From contig CALCTW010000112.1 of the NCBI GenBank assembly GCA_937907055.1, positions 1 through 20,949 of the forward strand: a DNA stretch of 20,949 nucleotides. The letters run 5' to 3'. A model generated the notes under the pieces. The model was not told where the DNA came from. It saw only the letters and a program-made list of their open reading frames with translations, and did not search any database. This stretch comes from an uncultured Clostridia bacterium (GTDB lineage: Bacteria; Bacillota; Clostridia; Christensenellales; Aristaeellaceae). The position numbers and the translations under genes were made by a program. How positions within the stretch are numbered: the stretch's first letter is position 1; the number at the start of each line of letters is the position of its first letter. Of this stretch, positions 5,927-13,283 are shown piece by piece.

Positions 5927-6847
5927 ATGACGAAGATTTTTATTGACGGCAGCGCCGGTACAACGGGTCTGAGGCTGAATGAAAGGCTCGCGGGCCGGAA
6001 GGAGATCGAGTTGATCGCCATCCCCGAGGCATTCAGGAAGGATCCGGCTGCCCGCAGGGATGCCCTGAATCAGGCGGATATCGCGTTTCTCTGTCTGCCG
6101 GATGCTTCGGCGGTCGAGTCTGCTTCTCTGGTCGAGAATCCGGCCACCGCGGTCATCGATACTTCCACGGCGCATCGTGTGAATGATAACTGGGTCTTCG
6201 GTTTCCCGGAACTTAAGGGACAGAAGCAGAAGATCCTTTCCTCCAAGCGGATCGCCAATCCGGGCTGCCATGCCAGCGGCTTTATCGCGCTGGTCGCGCC
6301 GCTCGTGCAGGCGGGTCTCATCCCGGCCGATCTTCCGCTCAGCGCGTTCTCGCTCACCGGCTACAGCGGCGGCGGCAAAAAAATGATCGCCGAATATGAA
6401 TCGGAGGATCGTGATACGCTGCTGGACGCTCCCAGAATGTACGGTGTCACGCAGGCGCACAAGCATCTGCCCGAGATGGTCAAGCTGTGCGGCCTTGCTT
6501 CCGCGCCGGTCTTCTGTCCCATCGTCGCGCCTTATTACGCCGGCATGGAAGTTACCGTGCCGCTCCACCGAAGCCTCATCAACGGCACACCGGATGATCT
6601 TCGCGCCGCGTATAAGGATTATTACACCTCCGGCCTTGTGCGTTACTGCGATGACAGTGAGGGCGGCTTCCTCTCTGCCGGCAGCATGAGCGGCCGTGAT
6701 GATATGGTGATCGGTGTTTACGGCAATGATGACCGTATCCTGCTGGTTTCCCGCTTTGATAATCTAGGCAAGGGTGCCTCCGGCAGCGCCATTCAGAATA
6801 TGAATCTGCTGCTGGGTGTGGATGAGGCGACCGGCCTCAATGTCTGA
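5927..6847 (+). CDS. argC: N-acetyl-gamma-glutamyl-phosphate reductase
   Basis: ArgC performs the third step of arginine synthesis, NADPH-dependent reduction of N-acetylglutamyl phosphate to the semialdehyde, in the cytoplasm. The protein has 306 residues, which matches the shorter ArgC class. The N-terminus has a dinucleotide-binding start (IFIDGSAGTTG), the catalytic cysteine is C114 in ANPGCHASG, and TGYSGGGKKM and HKHLPEM follow in the substrate domain. The start at ATG 5927 has GGAGGA 7 bases upstream. It is the first gene of argC-argJ-argB-argD, controlled by the ARG box and promoter just upstream. Confidence 0.96.
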   Translation: MTKIFIDGSAGTTGLRLNERLAGRKEIELIAIPEAFRKDPAARRDALNQADIAFLCLPDASAVESASLVENPATAVIDTSTAHRVNDNWVFGFPELKGQKQKILSSKRIANPGCHASGFIALVAPLVQAGLIPADLPLSAFSLTGYSGGGKKMIAEYESEDRDTLLDAPRMYGVTQAHKHLPEMVKLCGLASAPVFCPIVAPYYAGMEVTVPLHRSLINGTPDDLRAAYKDYYTSGLVRYCDDSEGGFLSAGSMSGRDDMVIGVYGNDDRILLVSRFDNLGKGASGSAIQNMNLLLGVDEATGLNV

Positions 6848-6914
6848 TCTGTGATCTTTTCCGCTCTCCTTTCCGGGAGGGCGATATGACAGGATGAATA
6901 AAGGAGCAAATGAT

Positions 6915-8129
6915 ATGAAAATGATCAGCGGCGGCATCTGTGCCGCGAAGGGATTTACTGCAAACGGTGTCTGGTGCGGCATTCGCAAGAACAAGACCAA
7001 GAGAGATCTGGCTCTGATCTATTCCGAGGTTCCCGCTGCTGCCGCGGCGGTCTATACCACCAATCTCGTCAAGGGCGCGCCCCTGACGGTCACAAAGAAG
7101 CATATTGCCGACGGCACCGCGCAGGCGGTCATCTGCAACAGCGGCAATGCCAATACCTGCAATGCCAACGGCATTGAGATCGCGGAGCAGACAAGCGCTC
7201 TGCTCGCGGAAAAGCTCGGCATCGCGCCGGAAATGGTCGTTGTCGGCTCCACCGGTGTCATCGGTCAGCCCATGAGCATTGAGCCCTTCGCGGAGCATAT
7301 GCAGGAGCTGGTGGATGGTCTGACGGCTGATGGCTCTGCTCTCGCGGCGGAAGCTATCATGACCACCGATACGGTCATGAAGGAGATCGCGGTGGAGTTT
7401 GAACTGTCCGGTGTCACCTGCCGTATCGGCGGTATTGCCAAGGGCAGCGGTATGATCCACCCCAATCTGGCCACCATGCTGGTCTATATCACCACCGATG
7501 CCGCCATCTCCGCGCCCATGCTGCAGAAGGCGCTTTCCGGTGATGTGCAGAATACCTTCAACATGACCAGCGTGGACGGAGACACCTCCACCAACGATAA
7601 TGTGGTCATTCTGGCCAATGGCATGGCGGGCAATCCCGTCGTGGATCAGGATGGTCCTGATATGCAGGCCTTCATGAAAGCGCTGAATACGGTCACGGTA
7701 TATCTCTGCCGCCGGATCGCCGGTGACGGCGAAGGCGCTACCCGTCTGCTGGAATGCAGTGTCAAGGGTGCCGCCGATGATAAGACGGCCAAGACGGTCG
7801 CCAAGAGCGTTATCTGCTCCAGCCTGCTCAAGGCCGCCATGTTCGGCGCGGATGCCAACTGGGGCCGCGTGCTGTGCGCCATCGGCTACAGCGGCGCGGA
7901 TGTTGATGTCGAAAAGATCGATGTCTCTTTTGAAAGCGCGAAGGGCCGCGTGGATGTATGCAGGATGGGCTCCGGCATTCCCTTCAGCGAGGAGATCGCC
8001 AAGGAGATCCTGCTGGAGAAGGAGATCGGCATTCTCATCGATCTCCATTCCGGCGATGCCGATGCTACGGCCTGGGGCTGCGATCTGACCTACGATTATG
8101 TCAAGATCAACGGTGACTACCGCACCTGA
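6915..8129 (+). CDS. argJ: Bifunctional ornithine acetyltransferase / N-acetylglutamate synthase
   Basis: ArgJ transfers the acetyl group from N-acetylornithine to glutamate, recycling it within the pathway; bifunctional forms also use acetyl-CoA. The protein has 404 residues from ATG 6915, chosen because AAGGAG stands 8 bases upstream; an ATG 21 bp earlier has no such site. The autocleavage site is visible as KGSGMIHPNLATML with Thr187, which becomes the nucleophile of the beta subunit. Other hallmarks are TTNLVKGAP, CNSGNANTCNG-like CNSGNANTCNANG, STGVIGQP and GDGEGAT. The last residues YVKINGDYRT are typical. Its presence points to the cyclic, acetyl-recycling version of ornithine synthesis. 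It lies 67 bp after argC and 52 bp before argB. Confidence 0.97.
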   Translation: MKMISGGICAAKGFTANGVWCGIRKNKTKRDLALIYSEVPAAAAAVYTTNLVKGAPLTVTKKHIADGTAQAVICNSGNANTCNANGIEIAEQTSALLAEKLGIAPEMVVVGSTGVIGQPMSIEPFAEHMQELVDGLTADGSALAAEAIMTTDTVMKEIAVEFELSGVTCRIGGIAKGSGMIHPNLATMLVYITTDAAISAPMLQKALSGDVQNTFNMTSVDGDTSTNDNVVILANGMAGNPVVDQDGPDMQAFMKALNTVTVYLCRRIAGDGEGATRLLECSVKGAADDKTAKTVAKSVICSSLLKAAMFGADANWGRVLCAIGYSGADVDVEKIDVSFESAKGRVDVCRMGSGIPFSEEIAKEILLEKEIGILIDLHSGDADATAWGCDLTYDYVKINGDYRT

Positions 8130-8181
8130 TCAGAAAGCTCCGGTCATACGATCCGATAATACAAAAAGAAGGAATATCACG

Positions 8182-9051
8182 ATGGAAACACTTTTCTCTA
8201 ACGCGCAGCGCGCGGAGATCCTCACGCAGGCGCTTCCCTATATCAAGCGCTATAACGGCAAGATCGTCGTGGTCAAGTACGGCGGCAACGCCATGGTCAA
8301 TGAAGAACTCAAGCAGCAGGTGATGGAGGACATCGTTCTGCTGCACACCATCGGTGTCAAGGTGGTGCTGGTGCACGGCGGCGGCCCCGAGATCAATGAT
8401 CTGATGAACCGTCTGGGCAAGAAGCCTGAATTCGTGGACGGTCTTCGTGTCACGGATAAAGAGACCGTGGATATCGTACAGATGGTGCTGGCCGGCAAGG
8501 TGAACAAGACCCTTGTCAACCTCCTTGAGATGAAGGGCGGCCGCGCCATCGGTCTTTCCGGTATGGACGGCAGGCTCATCGAGGCCCAGATCAAGGATGA
8601 ACGCCTTGGCTTCGTGGGCACCGTCACCAAGATCCACATCCGTCCGGTGATGGATCTGCTCAATAACGGCTACATCCCCGTCATTTCCACCATCGGCTGC
8701 GATAAGCAGGGCAATGCCTATAATATCAACGGCGATACCGCTGCCGCGTTTATCGCGGGCGCCCTGAATGCCGAGCGTCTCATCATGATGACCGATATTG
8801 CCGGCCTTCTGCGGGATAAGGATGATCCCTCCACCCTCATCAAGGAAGTCAGCGTTCAGGAATGCGCGCAGCTGAAGGCGGATGGTGTCATTTCCGGCGG
8901 CATGATCCCCAAAGTAGAATGCTGCACCACTGCCATCGAAAAGGGTGTGAAGAATGTGGTCATCATGGATGGCCGTGTGCCGCACTCCATTCTGATGGAG
9001 CTCCTTACCGATGAAGGCGCCGGTACCATGGTCACAGGAGGAAACGCATGA
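8182..9051 (+). CDS. argB: Acetylglutamate kinase
   Basis: ArgB phosphorylates N-acetylglutamate with ATP, usually the arginine-feedback step when argJ is present. The protein has 289 residues from ATG 8182, with AGAAGGA about 8 bases upstream; the frame is open further upstream into the end of argJ but that part looks non-coding. Amino acid kinase motifs are present: VVKYGGNAM near residue 30, LVHGGGPEIND near residue 70, GLSGMDG, ININGDTAAA, and the C-terminal ISGGMIPKVE. The N-terminal helix before the kinase fold (ETLFSNAQRAEILTQALPYI) is the feature tied to arginine-sensitive hexamers in known ArgB proteins, so feedback inhibition is likely (inference). The stop overlaps the argD start by 4 bases. 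Confidence 0.97.
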   Translation: METLFSNAQRAEILTQALPYIKRYNGKIVVVKYGGNAMVNEELKQQVMEDIVLLHTIGVKVVLVHGGGPEINDLMNRLGKKPEFVDGLRVTDKETVDIVQMVLAGKVNKTLVNLLEMKGGRAIGLSGMDGRLIEAQIKDERLGFVGTVTKIHIRPVMDLLNNGYIPVISTIGCDKQGNAYNINGDTAAAFIAGALNAERLIMMTDIAGLLRDKDDPSTLIKEVSVQECAQLKADGVISGGMIPKVECCTTAIEKGVKNVVIMDGRVPHSILMELLTDEGAGTMVTGGNA

Positions 9052-10205
9052 GCATCAGGGAAATCGATCAGCAGTACGTTGCCGGGACCTATAACCGCTT
9101 TCCTGTGCAGATCGTGAGCGGCAAGGGTTCTCTTGTCTATGATGAGAACGGCAAGGAATATATCGACATGGGCAGCGGCATTGCCGTGACCTCCTTCGGC
9201 ATTGCCGATGAGAAGTGGCAGCAGGCCGTGACCGAACAGATCGGTAAGGTCCAGCACATGTCCAATCTTTATTACACCGAGCCCTGCGCCCTGTTGGCTC
9301 AGGCTCTTTGTCAGAAGACCGGCATGAAGAAGGTCTTCTTCGGCAACAGCGGCGCTGAAGCCAACGAGTGCGCCATCAAGGTGGCACGCAAGTACGCGGC
9401 GGATCATTACGGCGCCGATCGCTATACCATCGTCACCATGAATAATTCCTTCCACGGCCGCACGCTGACCACCCTCGCGGCGACCGGTCAGGATCATTAT
9501 CATGAGCTTTTCCAGCCGCTTACGCCCGGCTTTGCTTCTATTTCCACTTTGGATGAGCTGAAGGCCATCCATGCCGCGACTTCCGTCGCCGGTATCCTCT
9601 TTGAGGTGGTGCAGGGTGAAGGCGGCGTTCTGCCGCTGGATCCGGCTTTCCTTCGTGAGATGGTCGCCTTCGCCAAAGAAAATGATATCATCACCATGGT
9701 CGATGAAGTGCAGACCGGTAACGGCCGCTGCGGCCAGATGTACGCCTATATGAATCTGGGCATCGAACCGGATGTCGTTTCCACCGCCAAGGGTCTTGCG
9801 GGCGGTCTGCCGCTCGGTGCCTGCCTGCTTTCCGAAAAAGTGCAGAATGTGCTGGGCTTCGGGGATCATGGTTCCACCTTCGGCGGCAATCCGGTCAGCT
9901 GCGCGGCGGCGCTCTCGATCGTTGACCGTCTGGATGACGCCCTCTTTGCCGATGTCCGTGCCAAGAGCGATTTTATCTTCAAGTCCTTTGAAGGCGCGTC
10001 CGGTGTCGAGGCCGTCAGCGGTATGGGTCTCATGATCGGCATCAAGACTGTCAAACCCGCCGGAGCCATTGTCAAGGCCTGTATGGAGCAGGGTGTTCTC
10101 TGCCTGACTGCCAAGGATAAGGTTCGTCTGCTGCCCGCGCTCAACATCCCCATGGATGTGCTCGCGAAGGCAGTTGCGATCATCAAGTCCTGCTGTGCTG
10201 AATGA
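9048..10205 (+). CDS. argD: Acetylornithine aminotransferase
   Basis: This PLP enzyme converts N-acetylglutamate semialdehyde plus glutamate to N-acetylornithine. The 385 residues match the class-III aminotransferase family. Visible motifs are FGNSGAEANECAIK, NSFHGRTLTTLAATGQ, DEVQTGNGRCG (PLP aspartate region), and STAKGLAGGLPLGA, with K248 as the Schiff-base lysine, followed by GSTFGGNPVSCAA. The ATG at 9048 overlaps the argB stop (ATGA), indicating translational coupling, and an AGGAGG site lies within the argB end. It is the last gene of the operon and is followed by a terminator. No argF, argG, argH or carB is seen here, so the steps from ornithine to arginine are encoded elsewhere. Confidence 0.96.
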   Translation: MSIREIDQQYVAGTYNRFPVQIVSGKGSLVYDENGKEYIDMGSGIAVTSFGIADEKWQQAVTEQIGKVQHMSNLYYTEPCALLAQALCQKTGMKKVFFGNSGAEANECAIKVARKYAADHYGADRYTIVTMNNSFHGRTLTTLAATGQDHYHELFQPLTPGFASISTLDELKAIHAATSVAGILFEVVQGEGGVLPLDPAFLREMVAFAKENDIITMVDEVQTGNGRCGQMYAYMNLGIEPDVVSTAKGLAGGLPLGACLLSEKVQNVLGFGDHGSTFGGNPVSCAAALSIVDRLDDALFADVRAKSDFIFKSFEGASGVEAVSGMGLMIGIKTVKPAGAIVKACMEQGVLCLTAKDKVRLLPALNIPMDVLAKAVAIIKSCCAE

Positions 10206-10220
10206 TCTGAACAAACAGAA

Positions 10221-10256
10221 AGACCGCGCCGGAGCGATTCCAGCGCGGTCTTTTGT
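10221..10256 (+). terminator. Terminator between argD and the converging HAD gene
   Basis: Stem AGACCGCGC (10221-10229) / GCGCGGTCT (10243-10251) followed by TTTTG on the plus strand. The minus strand has TCTTTCTG after the stem, so it may also serve the converging gene weakly. Confidence 0.9.
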
Positions 10257-10275
10257 TATACAGAGTGTCTGATCT

Positions 10276-11157
10276 TCAGTCTGCCGGTCCCTGAACACCT
10301 TCGGCTGCCGCGGCTTCGTTCACCAGACGGCGGCTGAGCACGGCGTTCTTATGACGGGCCGATACCAGATCCAGAATGCCGAATACGATCTGTTCCATCT
10401 CGCTGCCCTCGCTGTAATCCGTGGGGGCGGCGAATTTTACACGGCCATGGATCAGCATGTTGTTGACGGTGTGGTTCCTTTCACCGGTGTACACGGCAAT
10501 GGAATGACCGCCGCGTGTGGTCACCAGCTTCATGCAGGGAATATCGGTCGATCCGTCGCCGATGTAGATCATGTGGTCATAGGGGACACGGCGCATATCG
10601 TGGGGCGTGTGCTCGTTCAGGTTTTTGCTGTCCGTCACATCCAGCACACCCTTGTTGATGCGGTAAATGAACTGTGTTTTGGTGGTATAGTTCACGGCCA
10701 TCGCGGCCCATTCCGGTTCGCCGGACTGCTCGTTATATACATACTCAGCGGCGTAGATCTCTTTGAATTCGTGCGCGATCGGAGTGCCTTCAATGATCTC
10801 CTTCTGGCCGCTGGAAAGAATGTAGTGCTCCACATCAAAGCCCAGTTTCCTGCCGTATTCATTGATACGCTCAAACCAGGTGGTCACGCCGGGAAACAGC
10901 TTCACCTGTTCGCCCATCCGGCGGAAGGTGTCGCGGGTCAGCTTCATGCCGCGCTTCTTCGCTTCCACCAGCATCACATACATATAGGCCAGAATGCCGT
11001 CCATATGGTGCTTGTCACCCACCTTGCTGCACAGCTTCCAGAATTCCTCTCCCTCCATGCCCAGTTCGGGAATGAACGCGTATTCCTGCATATCGCGGGG
11101 AGAAAGCGTATGATCAAAATCATACATCAGAGCGATGATCGGGCGTTTCTCACACAT
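10276..11157 (-). CDS. HAD-family phosphatase, phosphoserine-phosphatase-like
   Basis: The 293-residue protein belongs to the haloacid dehalogenase superfamily. Motif I is YDFDHTLSP with D13 (nucleophile) and D15; the SSG of motif II is in YILSSGQKEIIEG; motif IV is IYIGDGSTDIPCM. A large, mostly helical cap (about residues 25-110) lies between motifs I and II, as in the PSP-like subgroup. The substrate is unknown. The start at ATG 11157 has AGGAGG 8 bases upstream, and a near-perfect promoter lies just before. It converges with argD and is divergent from another HAD gene at 11327. Confidence 0.88.
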   Translation of the reverse strand: MCEKRPIIALMYDFDHTLSPRDMQEYAFIPELGMEGEEFWKLCSKVGDKHHMDGILAYMYVMLVEAKKRGMKLTRDTFRRMGEQVKLFPGVTTWFERINEYGRKLGFDVEHYILSSGQKEIIEGTPIAHEFKEIYAAEYVYNEQSGEPEWAAMAVNYTTKTQFIYRINKGVLDVTDSKNLNEHTPHDMRRVPYDHMIYIGDGSTDIPCMKLVTTRGGHSIAVYTGERNHTVNNMLIHGRVKFAAPTDYSEGSEMEQIVFGILDLVSARHKNAVLSRRLVNEAAAAEGVQGPAD

Positions 11158-11183
11158 ATGAAATACCTCCTGTAACGATTTGA

Positions 11184-11212
11184 ATCATATCAAATCTTGC
11201 GGGGTGTGTCAA
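11184..11212 (-). promoter_or_regulatory. Promoter of the minus-strand HAD gene
   Basis: On the minus strand: TTGACA (11212-11207), a 17-bp spacer, and TATGAT (11189-11184). This is consensus at -35 and 5 of 6 at -10, 27 bp before the start codon. Confidence 0.88.
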
Positions 11213-11293
11213 TCATCGGGGAGGCCGAAAATAACGGATCAATAAAGGATTTTTCGTGCTTCGGAGCGAAAAAAAAGATATGCAAAGCGGTAC

Positions 11294-11311
11294 GCGCCGC
11301 CTGATCGGCGC
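11294..11311 (+). other. GC hairpin directly before the ribosome site of the HAD gene at 11327
   Basis: GCGCCG (11294-11299) and CGGCGC (11306-11311) form a perfect 6-bp stem with a 6-base loop; AAGGAGG begins at the next base. It could affect ribosome access or mRNA stability. Confidence 0.45.
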
Positions 11312-11326
11312 AAGGAGGAATGTTTC

Positions 11327-11983
11327 ATGATCCGGGGGGTCATTTTTGATATGGATGGTCTGCTTTTTGACAGCGAAGCGCCCGGCATTGAAGTGATGCT
11401 GGAGGCTGCCGCGCTGCAGAACGCGCCCGTCACACGGGAGGATGTGCTGTCCGGCATGGGCATGGCCTACCCGGAGGGCAAGGCCAATTATGAGGCGCGT
11501 GTCCCCGGCATCGATGCCGCGCGTCTGTACCGGGATTTTTCTCTTATCATGCGTGAACGCGCCGCGAGAGGGGAGATCCTTCTCAAAAAGGGCGCGCGCG
11601 CTCTGCTGGATCATCTTCACGCACTTGGGATCCCGTGCGCGCTGGCCTCCTCCAGCGGCATGGATGCCGTGATGCTGTATCTGAACAGTCAGGGCATCGC
11701 GGACAGGTTCCGGGTCATTCTCGGCGGTCCCAAGGGCGTTCCCAGTAAGCCGCGTCCGGATATTTTCCTGCTGGCGGCGGAAAAACTGGGCCTCGCGCCG
11801 GCAGATTGTCTGGTACTGGAGGACAGCTATAACGGTATCCGCGCCGGCCGTGCCGCCGGGATGACCGTGTGCATGGTGCCGGATCAGATCCCCTACCGGG
11901 AGGCGTTTTCCTGCTATGTGGATCTTGTCCTGCCCGATCTGGACGCCGTACGGGAAACTTATTTTTCAGATCAGGAGAATTGA
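11327..11983 (+). CDS. HAD-IA family hydrolase, beta-phosphoglucomutase-like
   Basis: The 218-residue HAD hydrolase has motif I FDMDGLLFDSE (D8, D10), motif II in ALASSSG, a lysine of motif III in PSKPRPDIF and motif IV in LVLEDSYNGIRAG. A four-helix cap after motif I (about residues 18-85) is typical of sugar-phosphate phosphatases and beta-phosphoglucomutases; the exact substrate cannot be told. The start at ATG 11327 has AAGGAGG 8 bases upstream. rlmH begins 4 bases after its stop, so the two are probably cotranscribed and translationally linked. Confidence 0.9.
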   Translation: MIRGVIFDMDGLLFDSEAPGIEVMLEAAALQNAPVTREDVLSGMGMAYPEGKANYEARVPGIDAARLYRDFSLIMRERAARGEILLKKGARALLDHLHALGIPCALASSSGMDAVMLYLNSQGIADRFRVILGGPKGVPSKPRPDIFLLAAEKLGLAPADCLVLEDSYNGIRAGRAAGMTVCMVPDQIPYREAFSCYVDLVLPDLDAVRETYFSDQEN

Positions 11984-11986
11984 TCA

Positions 11987-12463
11987 ATGGGTGTTTGTGT
12001 GCTTTGCGTCGGCAAGCTGAAGGAGCGTTTCTATCAGGATGCCGCCGCTGAATATATCAAAAGGCTTTCCCGATATACGAAGACGGAAGTCCTTGAGGTG
12101 CCCGATCTGCCGGAGCCTGCCAATGCCTCGGATGCCGATCGCGCGCAGGTCAAGGAAAAGGAAGGGAACGCGCTGCTTTCAAAGATCCGTCCGCAGGATC
12201 ATGTGATCGCCATGTGTATCGACGCGCCGCAGTATACCAGTGAGCAGATGGCCGGAAAGCTGCGCGCGGGGGAGATGAACGGCAGCCGTCTCGTGTTCGT
12301 CATCGGCGGCTCTCTGGGGCTTTCGGACGCGGTCATCCGCCGCGCGGATGAAAAGATGAGCATGAGCAAAATGACCTTTCCGCACGCGCTGGCCAGGGTG
12401 ATGCTGCTTGAGCAGATCTACCGCGGCTGCAAGATCAACAGCGGGGAGCGCTATCATAAATGA
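11987..12463 (+). CDS. rlmH: 23S rRNA (pseudouridine-1915 N3) methyltransferase
   Basis: RlmH, a small SPOUT methyltransferase, uses S-adenosylmethionine to methylate pseudouridine 1915 in helix 69 of 23S rRNA. The 158-residue length is standard. Recognisable parts are the start VCVLCVGKLKERFYQDAAAEYIKRL, the glycine-rich knot loop FVIGGSLGLSD, and the conserved end MTFPHALARVMLLEQIYRG...NSGERYHK. The C-terminal Y-H-K is characteristic. It follows the HAD gene by 3 bases with a CAGGAG site just before, and a weak hairpin with a T run lies about 60 bp downstream. Confidence 0.97.
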   Translation: MGVCVLCVGKLKERFYQDAAAEYIKRLSRYTKTEVLEVPDLPEPANASDADRAQVKEKEGNALLSKIRPQDHVIAMCIDAPQYTSEQMAGKLRAGEMNGSRLVFVIGGSLGLSDAVIRRADEKMSMSKMTFPHALARVMLLEQIYRGCKINSGERYHK

Positions 12464-12513
12464 AGCACGCCTTTTCACGGGATCCCGGTCATGAAATCCA
12501 TAAAAAATACGTA

Positions 12514-12543
12514 AAAAGCGCAATAAACACGCTTGTTTTTTAC
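12514..12543 (+). terminator. Possible weak terminator after rlmH
   Basis: AAAAAGCG and CGCTTGTTTTTT can pair around a CAATAAACA-type loop, with a T run. The stem is short and AT-rich with one bulge, so the call is tentative. Confidence 0.4.
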
Positions 12544-12568
12544 AAGTATGTTACGATTCATAGTTGTA
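12541..12568. promoter_or_regulatory. Operator-like inverted repeat before the HAD gene at 12617
   Basis: TACAAGTATG (12541-12550) and CATAGTTGTA (12559-12568) are inverted copies matching at 9 of 10 positions around an 8-bp centre. The right arm overlaps the proposed -35 of the downstream gene, as expected for a repressor site. The regulator is unknown. Confidence 0.5.
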
Positions 12569-12590
12569 TCCTGAAAAAAATTGTGATAAT
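12564..12590 (+). promoter_or_regulatory. Promoter of the HAD gene at 12617
   Basis: TTGTAT (12564-12569), a 15-bp spacer, and GATAAT (12585-12590) preceded by TGT, giving an extended -10. The start codon is 27 bp downstream. Confidence 0.6.
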
Positions 12591-12616
12591 ATGAAAAGAG
12601 AATGGGGGGATTCCAC

Positions 12617-13213
12617 GTGGATGAAAGATTGCTGAGCAAACAGATCATCGTGTTTGATATCGGCGGTGTTCTTCTCCGGTGGGATCCGGCACACCTTTCG
12701 CAGGTCCTGCTGCCCGATGACACGCGTGACCGCCTGATGCCGGTCATGTTCGATCCCGGGTGGGAGTGGAGCCGGTTCGATCGCGGGACGGAGCCGAATG
12801 AGGTCATCGCGTGGGAGATCGCAACCCGGGCCGGTGTGCCGGAGGCGGAAGCCCATGTCCTCCGTTTTCTGCTCTCCTTCCACGAGCATTTGCCTCCGCT
12901 TCCGCTTAGCAAATGCATCGCGCCGCTGAGAGCAATGGGCAAAAAGGTCTACCTGCTCACCAACTATCCCCAGCCGTCATTCGATCTGGCGTACGCGCGC
13001 TTCTCCTTCCTGCGTGAAGCAGACGGGTTCGTCTGCAGCGCGAGTGAGAAAATTGCCAAGCCGGATGCCGCCATTTTCCGTCTCATCGCGGAGCGGTTCG
13101 GTTTTGATCCGGCGGATGCCATCTTTATCGATGACAGCGCGCCCAATATCGCGGCAGCCGCGGCGCAGGGGTTTGATGTGTGGCATTATCAGACGCCGCC
13201 CTGTGAAGAATGA
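12617..13213 (+). CDS. HAD-IA hydrolase, YihX-like
   Basis: The predicted product has 198 residues. The start is GTG 12617, preferred because GGGGGGA lies 6 bases upstream; an in-frame ATG at 12602 lacks a ribosome site and would add five residues. Motif I is VFDIGGVLLRWD (D14, followed by I-G rather than x-D), the variant seen in YihX-like sugar-phosphatases; motif II is in YLLTNYPQ, K of motif III in KIAKPDAAIF and motif IV in IFIDDSAPNIAAAAAQGF. The family dephosphorylates sugar phosphates such as glucose 1-phosphate; substrate here is not determined. It is expressed from its own promoter under an inverted repeat. Confidence 0.87.
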   Translation: MDERLLSKQIIVFDIGGVLLRWDPAHLSQVLLPDDTRDRLMPVMFDPGWEWSRFDRGTEPNEVIAWEIATRAGVPEAEAHVLRFLLSFHEHLPPLPLSKCIAPLRAMGKKVYLLTNYPQPSFDLAYARFSFLREADGFVCSASEKIAKPDAAIFRLIAERFGFDPADAIFIDDSAPNIAAAAAQGFDVWHYQTPPCEE

Positions 13214-13232
13214 ATCTTTCCTTTCCGGTCTG

Positions 13233-13248
13233 TTCCGATGGATCGGAA
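13233..13248. promoter_or_regulatory. Perfect palindrome TTCCGAT-GG-ATCGGAA before the lipoprotein gene
   Basis: A 7-bp inverted repeat with a 2-bp centre lies 36 bp before the start at 13284. It could be an operator or a short hairpin (loop TGGA), but no T run follows, so it is not a good terminator. No clear promoter was recognised next to it. Confidence 0.45.
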
Positions 13249-13283
13249 GCTGTCAAATATACCATCTTTGGGAGGTCTCAACG

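Noticed and set aside
8856..10298. A 480-codon open frame on the minus strand opposite argD
   Set aside because: It is antisense of argD, with no ribosome site at its start and no domain; such long shadows also lie opposite argJ, argB and pgk.
11250..11273. TTTTTCG...CGAAAAA hairpin with TTCG loop between divergent HAD genes as a terminator
   Set aside because: No gene ends there on either strand, the stem has a mismatch, and the T run precedes rather than follows the stem.
13014..13283. 90-residue N-terminal extension of the peptidoglycan-binding protein
   Set aside because: It overlaps the HAD gene in another frame, and the start at 13284 has a ribosome site directly before a lipoprotein signal.
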